The position numbers and the translations under genes were made by a program. Shown in pieces: positions 36,912-48,700 of a stretch of 64,000 nt of DNA. Origin of the DNA: Rhodeus uyekii (Eukaryota > Chordata > Actinopteri > Cypriniformes > Acheilognathidae); assembly GCA_037043235.1 (NCBI GenBank), contig JAWRVZ010000030.1, positions 1,165,001-1,229,000 of the forward strand, read 5' to 3'. A model generated the notes under the pieces. The model did no database searches, had not been told where the DNA came from, and was given only the letters and a program-made list of their open reading frames with translations. The first letter of the stretch is position 1; each line of letters opens with the position of its first letter.

Positions 36912-39322
36912 GGTACTGTGATACTGTGAATAATACTTTGTTTTATTTCTATTTTAAAGATTATTTATGTAGTCTTACCACTTTCAAAACAGACAGCAGT
37001 TACACTGCATGTATATGGAGCCCTTTATATTTACAATATAGATGTAGATAGATATGCATGTATGTGTGTGAATAAATTTAGGCGCTATAAATAAACGTAG
37101 GCGCTTAGGCGTGGACGCGCGAATGCGGGAGGACGCGCTTATATGGAGCCTCTAATACATACTTTTTAGATGTATATGTAAATCCTTCCTTCATGGGAAA
37201 CAAACTTAAATATTAGTATTTTTAAAATAATTCCTGCTAAAGTACAATGAGGAGAGTAATGCAGTTTTTTCTAATCTCAAGCAGTTTTCAGACTGACTCG
37301 ATCTGCCATGTCAGACTTCAGTTCAACACGGCAATTATAGAAGATAAAGGAATCAACGCAATGTAATATTTGTATAAAGCCTTCCTCCATGGGAAACAAA
37401 ATAACTTAAATATTAGTATTTTAAAAATAATTCCTGCTCATGTAATGCAGCAGAGTAATGCAGTTTTTTTTAACTCAAGCAGTTTACAGTTTGAATCGAT
37501 CTGCCATCGTTTTTGCATCCTTTTAAATACCTTATTTCATTTATTGTTTAAGTGTTCACAAAACATCGATCTATCAGCGAATCTGCTCAGGAAGCGCGTT
37601 TGAACTCGAGAACAGGAGTCAGACTTTAGTTAAAAGCAGATAAAAGAATTAACACAATGTAACTATATACTCAAGAATTAGTTATAAATAACTTTGACTG
37701 TTAGACGCTGCATTTGAAGAGAGTCAGCGCGCGCTGCTCAGGGAAGCCATTTACATGTGTCTTCCCCATGAAAACACGAGCGAGAGTCAGAATTCTGCAA
37801 TAAAGTACATAAATGAGCGCTATAAATAAACGTAGGCGATTAGACGGTTATGCGTTGGCGCGAGTCCAGGAGGACGCACGTTTAAACTTCACTTACCTTT
37901 CCTATAGTATCATAGTGCTCAACAGCGAAAATCCGTTGCCATGTAAAGACGAATGAGAGTCAGAATTCGGCCATATAAGTACATAAATCTTCAAGGAAAC
38001 ACGCTGCAGCGGTTACTTGATAATCGGAAACAATTTCCGTTTGATCATAAACTCTCTCACATAAATCTATTTTAGGAGATTATGATCTCTCACTCCAGCA
38101 GTAATGGCGTCTTTGAAAAGCTTTGAGGCTTTGAATTGCAGCGCTCTGATTCGTTCAAAGTTCAGTGCTCTCACTGACAGGGGTGTAATTTTGTGATATT
38201 ATGTATGTAAAATAGAGAGATTTAACTTACTAATTAAAGTAAAAAATCGATTGTAGACCTGCCAGTTTTTTTTTTCAGGATTTAAAAAAATAAAATGCAT
38301 GCCCATTGGAATGGACATGTTCACACATACTGTATTGAAATGTATTATATATCAGGTGTAATGTTGTGATGTTACCAACAGATGGAGTGGACGCTCTATC
38401 TAAAATTCAGTTTTCACTACATTAGTGAAAGTCTATGGAGATTTTATGACTTTAATCTTCAGTTTTATCAAAAATCATAAGTCTGATCAGTCTGAAAAGG
38501 GATAGCAACTCAAGTCAGAACAGGTCTGAAGTCTGAGCAGAGTTTAGTGGTTGTGGCTTTAAAGCTCTAGGAGGAGATGCTTTGAGAATTTTAGGTAAGA
38601 ATAATAATAATAACTAGATAGAGGAAGTTTATGATATAAACTTCAGTTGGCTTGAGAAAGCCTAGCCTGAAAGTTAAATTTATTTGTAAAAGCTTAAAAA
38701 GTTTTGAAAGTTTACAGATGGATAGATGGAAAGAATTAGATCTTGAGCATATATACTCTTGTTAGTTATTGCCTTGCGTTGTTTCTAGGCAGTTACTAAG
38801 GTGTCGTTATGTTCTTTGATCATAATTTAATCTTTAATCAATTGATGATCAATTTTGCTAGCAAGATTTAATGTTAATTATCTTGTTGCTAGCAAGATTT
38901 AGTATGAATTCCGAAGTCATTAGCAACATTTAACATAAATAAGCATGTTGCTGGCAAGAATTTGCTGAATTAGCATATTGTTAGCAAGATTTATCGTTAA
39001 TTAGCTTGAAAAGTTTTGAGAGTTTAAACTTAAAAATAAGTTATAATTATGCTTTTTGATCCTCAAAGTGTTGGAAAATTGTAATTAGTTTATAAAAATG
39101 TTTACGGTTTAATTACATCCTTGGCTTTTAACAGTCAGTTTTCACTAATGCAAAAAATACTTTGTTTAATTTCTATTTTAAAGCTGTAATTAAGCATTAT
39201 TAGTATAGGCTAATCACTTTCAAAAGAGACTGCAGTTACACTGCATGTATATGTAGCCTTTTATATATACTAAATAGATGTGTATGTGTATATATATATA
39301 TATATATATAATATGTATAGAG

Positions 39323-39373
<51 letters not shown>

Positions 39374-39517
39374 ACTGTGAATAATACTTTGTTTTATTTC
39401 TATTTTAAAGCTGTAATTAAGCATTATTAATATAGGCTAATCACTTTCAAAAGAGACTGCAGTTACACCACAGTTACACTATATGTAGCCTTTTATATAT
39501 ACGAAATAGATGTGTGT

Positions 39518-39571
<54 letters not shown>

Positions 39572-41251
39572 GGTACTGTGATACTGTGAATAATACTTTG
39601 TTTTATTTCTATTTTAAAGATGTAATTAAGCATTATTTATGTAGTCTTACCACTTTCAAAACAGACAGCAGTTACACTGAATGTATATGGAGCCCTTTAT
39701 ATTTACAATATAAATGTAGATAGATATGCATGTATGTGTGTGAATAGATTTAGGCGCTATAAATAAACGTAGGCGCTTAGGCGTGGACGCGCGAATGCGG
39801 GAGGACGCGCGTATATGGAGCCTCTAATACATACTTTTTAGATGTATATGTAAATCCTTCCTTCATGGGAAACAAACTTAAATATTAGTATTTTTAAAAT
39901 AATTCCTGCTAAAGTACAATGAGGAGAGTAATGCAGTTTTTTCTAATCTCAAGCAGTTTTCAGATTGACTCGATCTGCCATGTCAGACTTCAGTTCAACA
40001 CGGCAATTATAGCAGATAAAGGAATCAACGCAATGTAATATTTGTATAAAGCCTTCCTCCATGGGAAACAAAATAACTTAAATATTAGTATTTTTTAAAT
40101 AATTCCTGCTCATGTAATGCAGCAGAGTAATGCAGTTTTTTTTAATCTCAAGCAGTTTACAGTTTGAATCGATCTGCCATGTTTTTTGCATCCTTTAAAA
40201 ATCTTATTTCATTTACTGTTTAAGTGTTCACAAAACATCGATCTATCAGCGAATCTGCTCAGGAAGCGCGTTTGAACTCGAGAACAGGAGTCAGACTTTA
40301 GTTAAAAGCAGATAAAAGAATTAACACAATGTAACTATATACTCAAGAATTAGTTATAAATAACTTTGACTGTTAGACGCTGCATTTGAAGAGAGTCAGC
40401 GCGCGCGCTGCTCAGGGAAGCCTTTTCCAATGTATATTGACTCACGAGCGAGAGTCAGAATTCGGCAATAAAGTACATAAATGAGCGCTATAAATAAACG
40501 TAGGTGCTTAGACGGTTATGCTTTGGCGCGAGTCCAGGAGGACGCGCGTTTAAACTTCACCTACCTTCCCCATAGTAATGTACTCCTTTGCCGAGTAAAG
40601 ACGAATGAGAGTCAGAATTTGGCCATATAAGTGCATAAATCTTCAAGGAAACACGCTGCAGCGGTTACTTGATAATCGGAAACAATTTCCGTTTGATCAT
40701 AAACTCTCTCACATAAATCTATTTTAGGAGATTATGATCTCTCTCTCCAGCAGTAACGGCGTCTTTGAAAAGCTTTGAGGCTTTGAATTGCAGCGCTCTG
40801 ATTCGTTCAAACTTCAGTGCTCTCACTGACAGGGGTGTAATTTTGTGATATTATGAATGTAAAATAGAGAGATTTAACTTACTAATTAAAGTAAAAAATC
40901 GATTGTAGACCTGCAAGTTTTTTTTCAGGATTTAAAAAAATAAAATGCATGCCCATTGGAATGGACATGTTCACACATACTGTATTGAAATGTATTATAT
41001 ATCAGGTGTAATGTTGTGATGTTACCAACAGATGGAGTGGACGCTCTATCTAAAATTCAGTTTTCACTTCATTAGTGAAAGTCTATGGAGATTTTATGAC
41101 TTTAATCTTCAGTTTTATCAAAAATCATAAGTCTGATCAGTCTGAAAAGGGATAGCAACTCAAGTCAGAACAGGTCTGAAGTCTGAGCAGAGTTTAGTGG
41201 TTGTAGCTTTAAAGCTCTAGGAGGAGATGCATTGAGAATTTTAGGTAAGAA

Positions 41252-41299
<48 letters not shown>

Positions 41300-44200
41300 G
41301 TTTAGATACAATATCACTAAGTTGGCTTTCTCAAGCCAACTTAACTAGATAGAGGAAGTTTATGATATAAACTTCAGTTGGCTTGAGAAAGCCTATCCTG
41401 AAAGTTAAATTTATTTGTAAAAGCTTAAAAAGTTGTTTAAGTTTACAGATAGATAGATGGAAAGAATTAGATCTTGAGCATATATACACTTGTTAGTTAT
41501 TGCCTTGCGTTGTTTCTAGGCAGTTACTAAGGTGTCGTTATGTTCTTTGATCATAATTTAATCTTTAATCAATTGATGATCAATTTTGCTAGCAAGATTT
41601 AATGTTAATTATCTTGTTGCTAGCAAGATTTAGTATGAATTCCGAAGTCATTAGCAACATTTAACATAAATAAGCATGTTGCTGGCAAGAATTAGCTGAA
41701 TTAGCATATTGGTAGCAAGATTTATTGTTAAGTAACAAGTTGCTATCAAGATTTAGCATGATCTAGCATGTCACTAGTGAGAATTTGCGTGATCTAGCAT
41801 GTTGCTAGCAAGATTTAACGTTAATTAACAAGACGCTATTGACATTTAGTGTGAACTAACATGTCGCTAGTGAGATTTGTTAATTCGTAGGTCGCTTGTG
41901 AGATTTAACATGAGTTAACATGTCACTGACGAGAATGAATGTTATTTAACAAGTCACTAGTGAGATTTAATGTTTTAAAGAACACAAAAGTCAGTTGACG
42001 CAGAGACTGGAGGTTATTGATGATTCAGCTGAACAGTGAGTGGTCTGAAATATCAAAGAATAATAATGAATATTAAATATAAATCTAAAATAAACAACAT
42101 TTACATTGGTAATAAACATGAGTAAATTATTAATTGATTACAGAAGTGTTGCAATACTTGGTTAGTGCACAAATTGGCATCTAGGGTACATACATGGAGT
42201 TTTTTCATCAAGAGGGATCATCGGTGTTGTAACGAAATACCAAAAAATAAATAACAATGCTTTTTGATCCCCAAAGTGTTGGAAAATTGCAATTAGTTTA
42301 TAAAAATGTTTACAGTTTAATTACATCCTTGGCTTTTAACGGTCAGTTTTCACTAATGTGAATAATACTTTGTTTTATTTCTATTTTAAAGATGCAATTA
42401 AGCATTATTAATATAGTCTTGCCACTTTTAAAACAGACTGCAGTTACACTCCATGTATATGGAGCCCTTTATACATTTATTTACTATATAAATGTGTGTA
42501 TAGATAGATATGTATGTGTATATATATGTATATGTGTGTGTGTGTGTGTGTGTATAAAGCCTTTCTTCATGTGAAATAAAATAACTTAAATATTAGTATT
42601 TCTTAAATCATTCCTGCACAATTACAATGGGGATGGTAATGCTGTTTTTTCTAATCTCAAGCAGTTTTCAGATTGAATCGATCTGCCATGTCAGACTTCA
42701 GTTCAACACGGCAATTATAGCAGATAAAGGAATCAACGCAATGTAATATTTGTATAAAGCCTTCCTCCATGGGAAACAAAATAACTTAAATATTAGTATT
42801 TTTAAAATAATTCCTGATCATGTAATGCAGCAGAGTAATGCAGTTTTTTTGAATCTCAAGCAGTTTACAGTTTGAAGCGATCTGCCATCGTTTTTGCATC
42901 CTTTTAAATACCTTATTTCATTTATTGTTTAAGTGTTCAAAAAACATCGATCTATCAGCGAATCTGCTCAGGAAGCGCGTTTGAACTCGAGAACAGGAGT
43001 CAGACTTTAGTTAAAAGCAGATAAAAGAATTAACACAATGTAACTATATACTCAAGAATTAGTTATAAATAACTTTGACTGTTAGACGCTGCATTTGAAG
43101 AGAGTCAGCGCGCGCTGCTCAGGGAAGCCATTTACATGTGTCTTCCTCATGAAAACACGAGCGAGAGTCAGAATTCGGCAATAAAGTACATAAATGAGCG
43201 CTATAAATAAACGTAGGCGCTTAGACGGTTATGCTTTGGCGCGAGTCCAGGAGGACGCGCGTTTAAACTTCACTTACCTTTCCTATAGTATCATAGTGCT
43301 CAACAGCGAAAATCCGTCGCCATGTAAAGACGAATGAGAGTCAGAATTTGGCCATATAAGTGCATAAATCTTCAAGGAAACACGCTGCAGTGGTTACTTG
43401 ATAATCGGAAACAATTTCCGTTTGATCATAAACTCTCTCACATAAATCTATTTTAGGAGATTATGATCTCTCTCTCCAGCAGTAACGGCGTCTTTGAAAA
43501 GCTTTGAGGCTTTGAATTGCAGCGCTCTGATTCGTTCAAACTTCAGTGCTCTCACTGACAGGGGTGTAATTTTGTGATATTATGAATGTAAAATAGAGAG
43601 ATTTAACTTACTAATTAAAGTAAAAAATCGATTGTAGACCTGCAAGTTTTTTTTCAGGATTTAAAAAAATAAAATGCATGCCCATTGGAATGGACATGTT
43701 CACACATACTGTATTGAAATGTATTATATATCAGGTGTAATGTTGTGATGTTACCAACAGATGGAGTGGACGCTCTATCTAAAATTCAGTTTTCACTTCA
43801 TTAGTGAAAGTCTATGGAGATTTTATGACTTTAATCTTCAGTTTTATCAAAAATCATAAGTCTGATCAGTCTGAAAAGGGATAGCAACTCAAGTCAGAAC
43901 AGGTCTGAAGTCTGAGCAGAGTTTAGTGGTTGTAGCTTTAAAGCTCTAGGAGGAGATGCATTGAGAATTTTAGGTAAGAATAATAATAATAATAATAATA
44001 ATAAGTTTAGATACAATATCACTAAGTTGGCTTTCTCAAGCCAACTTAATAATAATAATAAGTTTAGATACAATATCACTAAGTTGGCTTTCTCAAGCCA
44101 ACTTAATAATAATAATAATAATAATAATAAGTTTAGATACAATATCACTAAGTTGGCTTTCTCAAGCCAACTTAATAATAATAATAATAATAAGTTTAGA

Positions 44201-45683
44201 TACAATATCACTAAGTTGGCTTTCTCAAGCCAACTTAATTACGATGAACACAAAAATTTGAAATTATTAATGCAATAAAGGTATTTTTTAGGAGATAACC
44301 AGCATATTACAATGATTTCTGAAGGATCTTGTGACACATCAGTAATGATGCTGAAAATTCAGCTTTGATCACAGGAATAAACTATACAACAGAAACAGTT
44401 CTTTAAAATTGTGAGAATATTCTTTTTTTTTCTATTGTACCCTCTCCAAACCTTTGAATCTCTCTGTTACCCACAGGAGAGGTTCAGGCCTCCACCGTGG
44501 TGCAGTATCTCCAGGCCATGACGCTCCAAAGCCCCGGCCAGGACAAGCTGGCCAATTTACGACACATGTTGGATCCAGAGAACCAGGACCCACCTGTTAG
44601 CAGGGACAGGTTTCACGTCACCATGAGAGAGTGGATCAGCCAGTGCTGCCAAGATGGGTGAGAGATACAGGCAAACACAATCTCAGGGTTGTGACTCTAT
44701 ATGATGTGATGTGCTGACTTTAAGAACTAAACACTGAATTTCATTTACAGAACTCCTGAGGATAAAATCCAGACAACAGGATCAGCCTTAAGAAAGTTAT
44801 CTGGTAAGTGAATAACAGTGAATGATTACACTACTTTTCTGAAAGATGCTATATGCTCACCAAGGACCATCTCGCTAAAACAGTATGACAATTTAACAGT
44901 TTTATGTTTTAATACTTTTAAAAATGTAATTTATTCCTGTGATGCAAAGCTTCGCCAGTCTTCAGTGTCACATGATCCTTTCCTCCAGAAATATTTATTA
45001 TTATCAATGTTCACAACAGTTTTGCTGTTTAATACGTTTTTTGGAAACCATGAAAAATTTGGTGTCAGTCAGATATTTTTCTAAAGAAATTAATACTTTT
45101 ATTCAGCAAGGATGCATTGAATTTATCAAAAGTGACAGTAAATACATCTATAATATAAAAAAGATGTCTATTTCAAATAAATGCAGTTCTTTTGAACTGA
45201 AAAATACATTTCTTTAAAAAAAAATTCTTACTGATTGCAAAACTTCTTGTCACGGTTCTGTCTCTTTTTCTAGTGTTATTAGTGTTCTAGTGGACAGAAC
45301 CGTGGCACTGCTCTCTCTCCCATGTGTTTGTGTCTCGTTAGTGCCTACCCCGCCTCCTTGTTTCCCTTAATCATTCCCAGCTGTTCCTGATCACTCCTTC
45401 CCTCATGTACCCTATTTAATCCCAGTGTGTTTGCTGTCTAGCGTGGCGTCGTTGTCTCACCATGTTTCCTGTTTCTTCGTTTACCGTCTCATCCGGTTGG
45501 TTCGTGGTCCCTGGTTTGTTTATGCATAATGTTTCAGTTAATGTTTTCCCCCTCGTGGGTTTTGAGTTCCTGTTATGTTGTTTTGTTACTTTGTAAATAA
45601 ATCCTTTTCCCTTGCAATTGAGTCCTCCCCGTGTATCGTGTCGTGACATTACGACGCCACCATTACTGGACTCAGCGGGAATA

Positions 45684-45719
<36 letters not shown>

Positions 45720-48700
45720 GCGCTACGGACGAGTGCTACAATGGGAATCTTCCGATTTCCGTCCCCTTATCCCTCCGCTCAACAGCAGGCGAGCCAACGC
45801 AACAGGCTCCTTTCCCTTCGGCAAGGAGGAGCCACTGTAAAGGAGTTTGCCTACCTGTTCCTCTTCGAAGCGGAGGGGCTAAACATCAGCAACGACGAAC
45901 TCAAGGACATTTTTAACAGCAGCCTCAATGAGCCCGTCCGTGCCTGGGAGATGGAAATGCTGGTGATCTTATCGTTTTGGCAGTTTGTGGGGTTTGTTTA
46001 CAATCGTGATGGGAAGGGAGGCCTTCCTCCTCTTGGCCCTCCCCCGATTTTCCCCACTCACTGCCAGGTCCCCAGTCCTCCGCTGTCCCCGTTCGTAAGA
46101 GGGAGGAGAAGGAACGGGTCTGCCTCGCCCACTGTCGACCCGGAGGCGGCCCGCGCTGCCGCAGCACCCCCAGAGGTAGCCCAAGCTGCTGCAGTACCGG
46201 CACAAGCAGGAAGCTCCAAATCCCGTAGGAGGAGGAGGAATAGAGTCGGTCCTGAGACCATTCCTGCTGTTTGCCCGGAGACCGCCGTCCCAGTGCCCGC
46301 TGCCGGCCCGGAGCCCGCCGTTCCAGAACCCTCTGCTGGCCCAGAGACCGTCGTCCCAGTGCTCGCTGCCGACGCGGAGGTCGCCGTTCCAGAGCCTGCT
46401 GCCGGCCCGGAGGCCGCCGGCCCAGAGCCCGCTGCCGGTCGTTGTATGCGGGGGAGGAGGAGGAGGGTTTCGTCCCCTTCTACTGGCCAGGAGGTGGCCC
46501 CAAAACCCGCAGTCGGCCAGGGGGCAGCAACACCGCTTATCAGCCCTGTCATGGCCAAGAGGGCGGTCGACCTTTTTTTCGTATTGGTGGCCCTGCGTGC
46601 CTGGAGGACGCACGGGGCTGTCCACCCAGAGCCCGCGCAGCCTGACCCGCCGGCCGACCCAGAGCCCGCGCAGCCTGACCCGCCGGCCGACCCAGAGCCC
46701 GCGCAGCCTGACCCGCCGGCCGACCCAGAGCCCGCGCAGCCTGACCCGCCGGCCGACCCAGAGCCCGCGCAGCCTGACCCGCCGGCCGACCCAGAGCCCG
46801 CGCAGCCTGACCCGCCGGCCGACCCAGAGCCCGCGCAGCCTGACCCGCCGGCCGACCCAGAGCCCGCGCAGCCTGACCCGCCGGCCGACCCAGAGCCCGC
46901 GCAGCCTGACCCGCCGGCCGACCCAGAGCCCGCGCAGCCTGACCAGCCGGCCGACCCAGAGCCCGTGCAGCCTGAACTCTGCCCGCCTGAACTCTGCCCG
47001 CCTGAACTCTGCCCGCCTGAACTCTGCCCGCCTGAACTCTGCTCGCCTGAACTCTGCTGGCCTGATCTGCCGGACCTACCGGAGCCGACTTGGCTCAACC
47101 CGCCGGTTCCGCCTGATCTACCGGCTCTGCTTGAGCCACCCTGGCTCGTTCCCCCTGTTCCTACTCCATGGACCCTAGTATGTTTTTTTTTGGTTTTTCT
47201 TTTCCTTGGTTTTGTGGACTGTTTTTTCTGGGATTTGTGGTTTGGACTTTTTGGCATTTGCATTTTCCTTTGGTTACTCTGTTTTTGATTTTCATTGATA
47301 TTGTCTATTTTCCTTTATTTTATTAATAGCTCCCTGTCCTGTATGTTTCATGCGGTGTGGTATGGGGTTTTGTTTAATGTTGGAACGCCAGGTGGCGTTC
47401 CTTAGAGGGGGGGTAGTGTCACGGTTCTGTCTCTTTTTCTAGTGTTCTAGTGGACAGAACCGTGGCACTGCTCTCTCTCCCATGTGTTTGTGTCTCGTTA
47501 GTGCCTACCCCGCCTCCTTGTTTCCCTTAATCATTCCCAGCTGTTCCTGATCACTCCTTCCCTCATGTACCCTATTTAATCCCAGTGTGTTTGCTGTCTA
47601 GCGTGGCGTCGTTGTCTCACCATGTTTCCTGTTTCTTCGTTTACCGTCTCATCCGGTTGGTTCGTGGTCCCTGGTTTGTTTATGCATAATGTTTCAGTTA
47701 ATGTTTTCCCCCTCGTGGGTTTTGAGTTCCTGTTATGTTGTTTTGTTACTTTGTAAATAAATCCTTTTCCCTTGCAATTGAGTCCTCCTCGTGTATCGTG
47801 TCGTGACACTTCTATCAAGGTTTCCAAAAAAAAAAAATTAAGCAGCAAAAACCAACATTTCTGAAGGCACTGAAGACTAACATTTTAAACTTTAATATTA
47901 AATCAATCTCATCTTTTTCTGCAGGGACGGAATATCATCATCTTTTAAATGAGGCAACATTCACAGATGGAGATGAGTGTCATTGGTTGGTTAATTCATT
48001 TCATTGCATCTGTGTTTTTACCACATCTTCATCCAAAAAGGAAAATTCTGTAATTTCTCACCGTCATCTTCTGAACACAAATGAAGATTTTTGAAGAAAT
48101 ATGAGAGATTTTCATGCCTCCATTGACAGCTACACAATTTTCACTTTGATGCCTCAAAAAGTTCATAAAGAGATCATAAAAGGGATTTTGTCTCTTCATA
48201 AGATTTGGACTGAACCTCTCAATTCATCTGGATTACTTTTACGATCTCTTTATGAACTTTTTGAAGCATCACAGAGGTAAGTTGTGTATCTGTCAATGGA
48301 GGGACAGAAAAAAACATTAACGAAAGTCTTACAGGTTTGGAACGACGTGAGAGTGAGTACGTAATGACAGAATCTTCATTTTTTAGTGAACTATCCCTTT
48401 AAAGCCACACTCATTTTGATTGCCTTAACGAGCATCTATGATTTCAGCACGAGAATCTGATTCTGTTTGCTTTCAGTGAGTCTGGAGAGTTGTCAGGATT
48501 AGTGGCTGAGCTCAAGCACACGCAGCGCAGGTTGAGCGAGCAGAACAGAATCCTGTTGAGGAGCATCTCTCAGTGTGAGGACACCATCCTGCAGCTCAGT
48601 CTGGAGGTGTCAGAGCTGCACACCAAACTGGCCAGGTATCCACTGTAACACGCAGCTCTCTTAGCACAAAGCTACGCATGTTAGCATATGCATGGATAAA

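Larger units (their letters stand above)
45248..47808 (+). mobile_element. Young non-autonomous LTR retrotransposon, 2561 bp, with CTTCT target duplication
   Basis: The 5' LTR is 45248-45648 (401 bp) and the 3' LTR 47417-47808 (392 bp). Both begin TGTCACGG and end GTGACA. They differ by a 9-bp insertion and about one substitution. CTTCT lies at 45243-45247 and 47809-47813. A polypurine tract AGAGGGGGGG precedes the 3' LTR. The interior carries one gag-like ORF and no protease, reverse transcriptase or integrase. No clear primer-binding site was found next to the 5' LTR. It sits in the IRAG-family intron 44804-47924, in the gene's orientation. Confidence 0.93.

Noticed and set aside
43981..44240. 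CRISPR-like direct repeats with spacers
   Set aside because: Spacers are AAT runs, there are only four units, the genome is eukaryotic and no cas genes exist.
43894..44278. Two overlapping 105-residue ORFs made of Asn or Leu runs
   Set aside because: They are frames through AAT repeats and palindrome units.
46058..47263. 401-residue antisense ORF rich in Gly/Ser/Cys
   Set aside because: It mirrors the 33-bp repeat of the LTR element's sense ORF; the repeat period keeps several frames open by chance.
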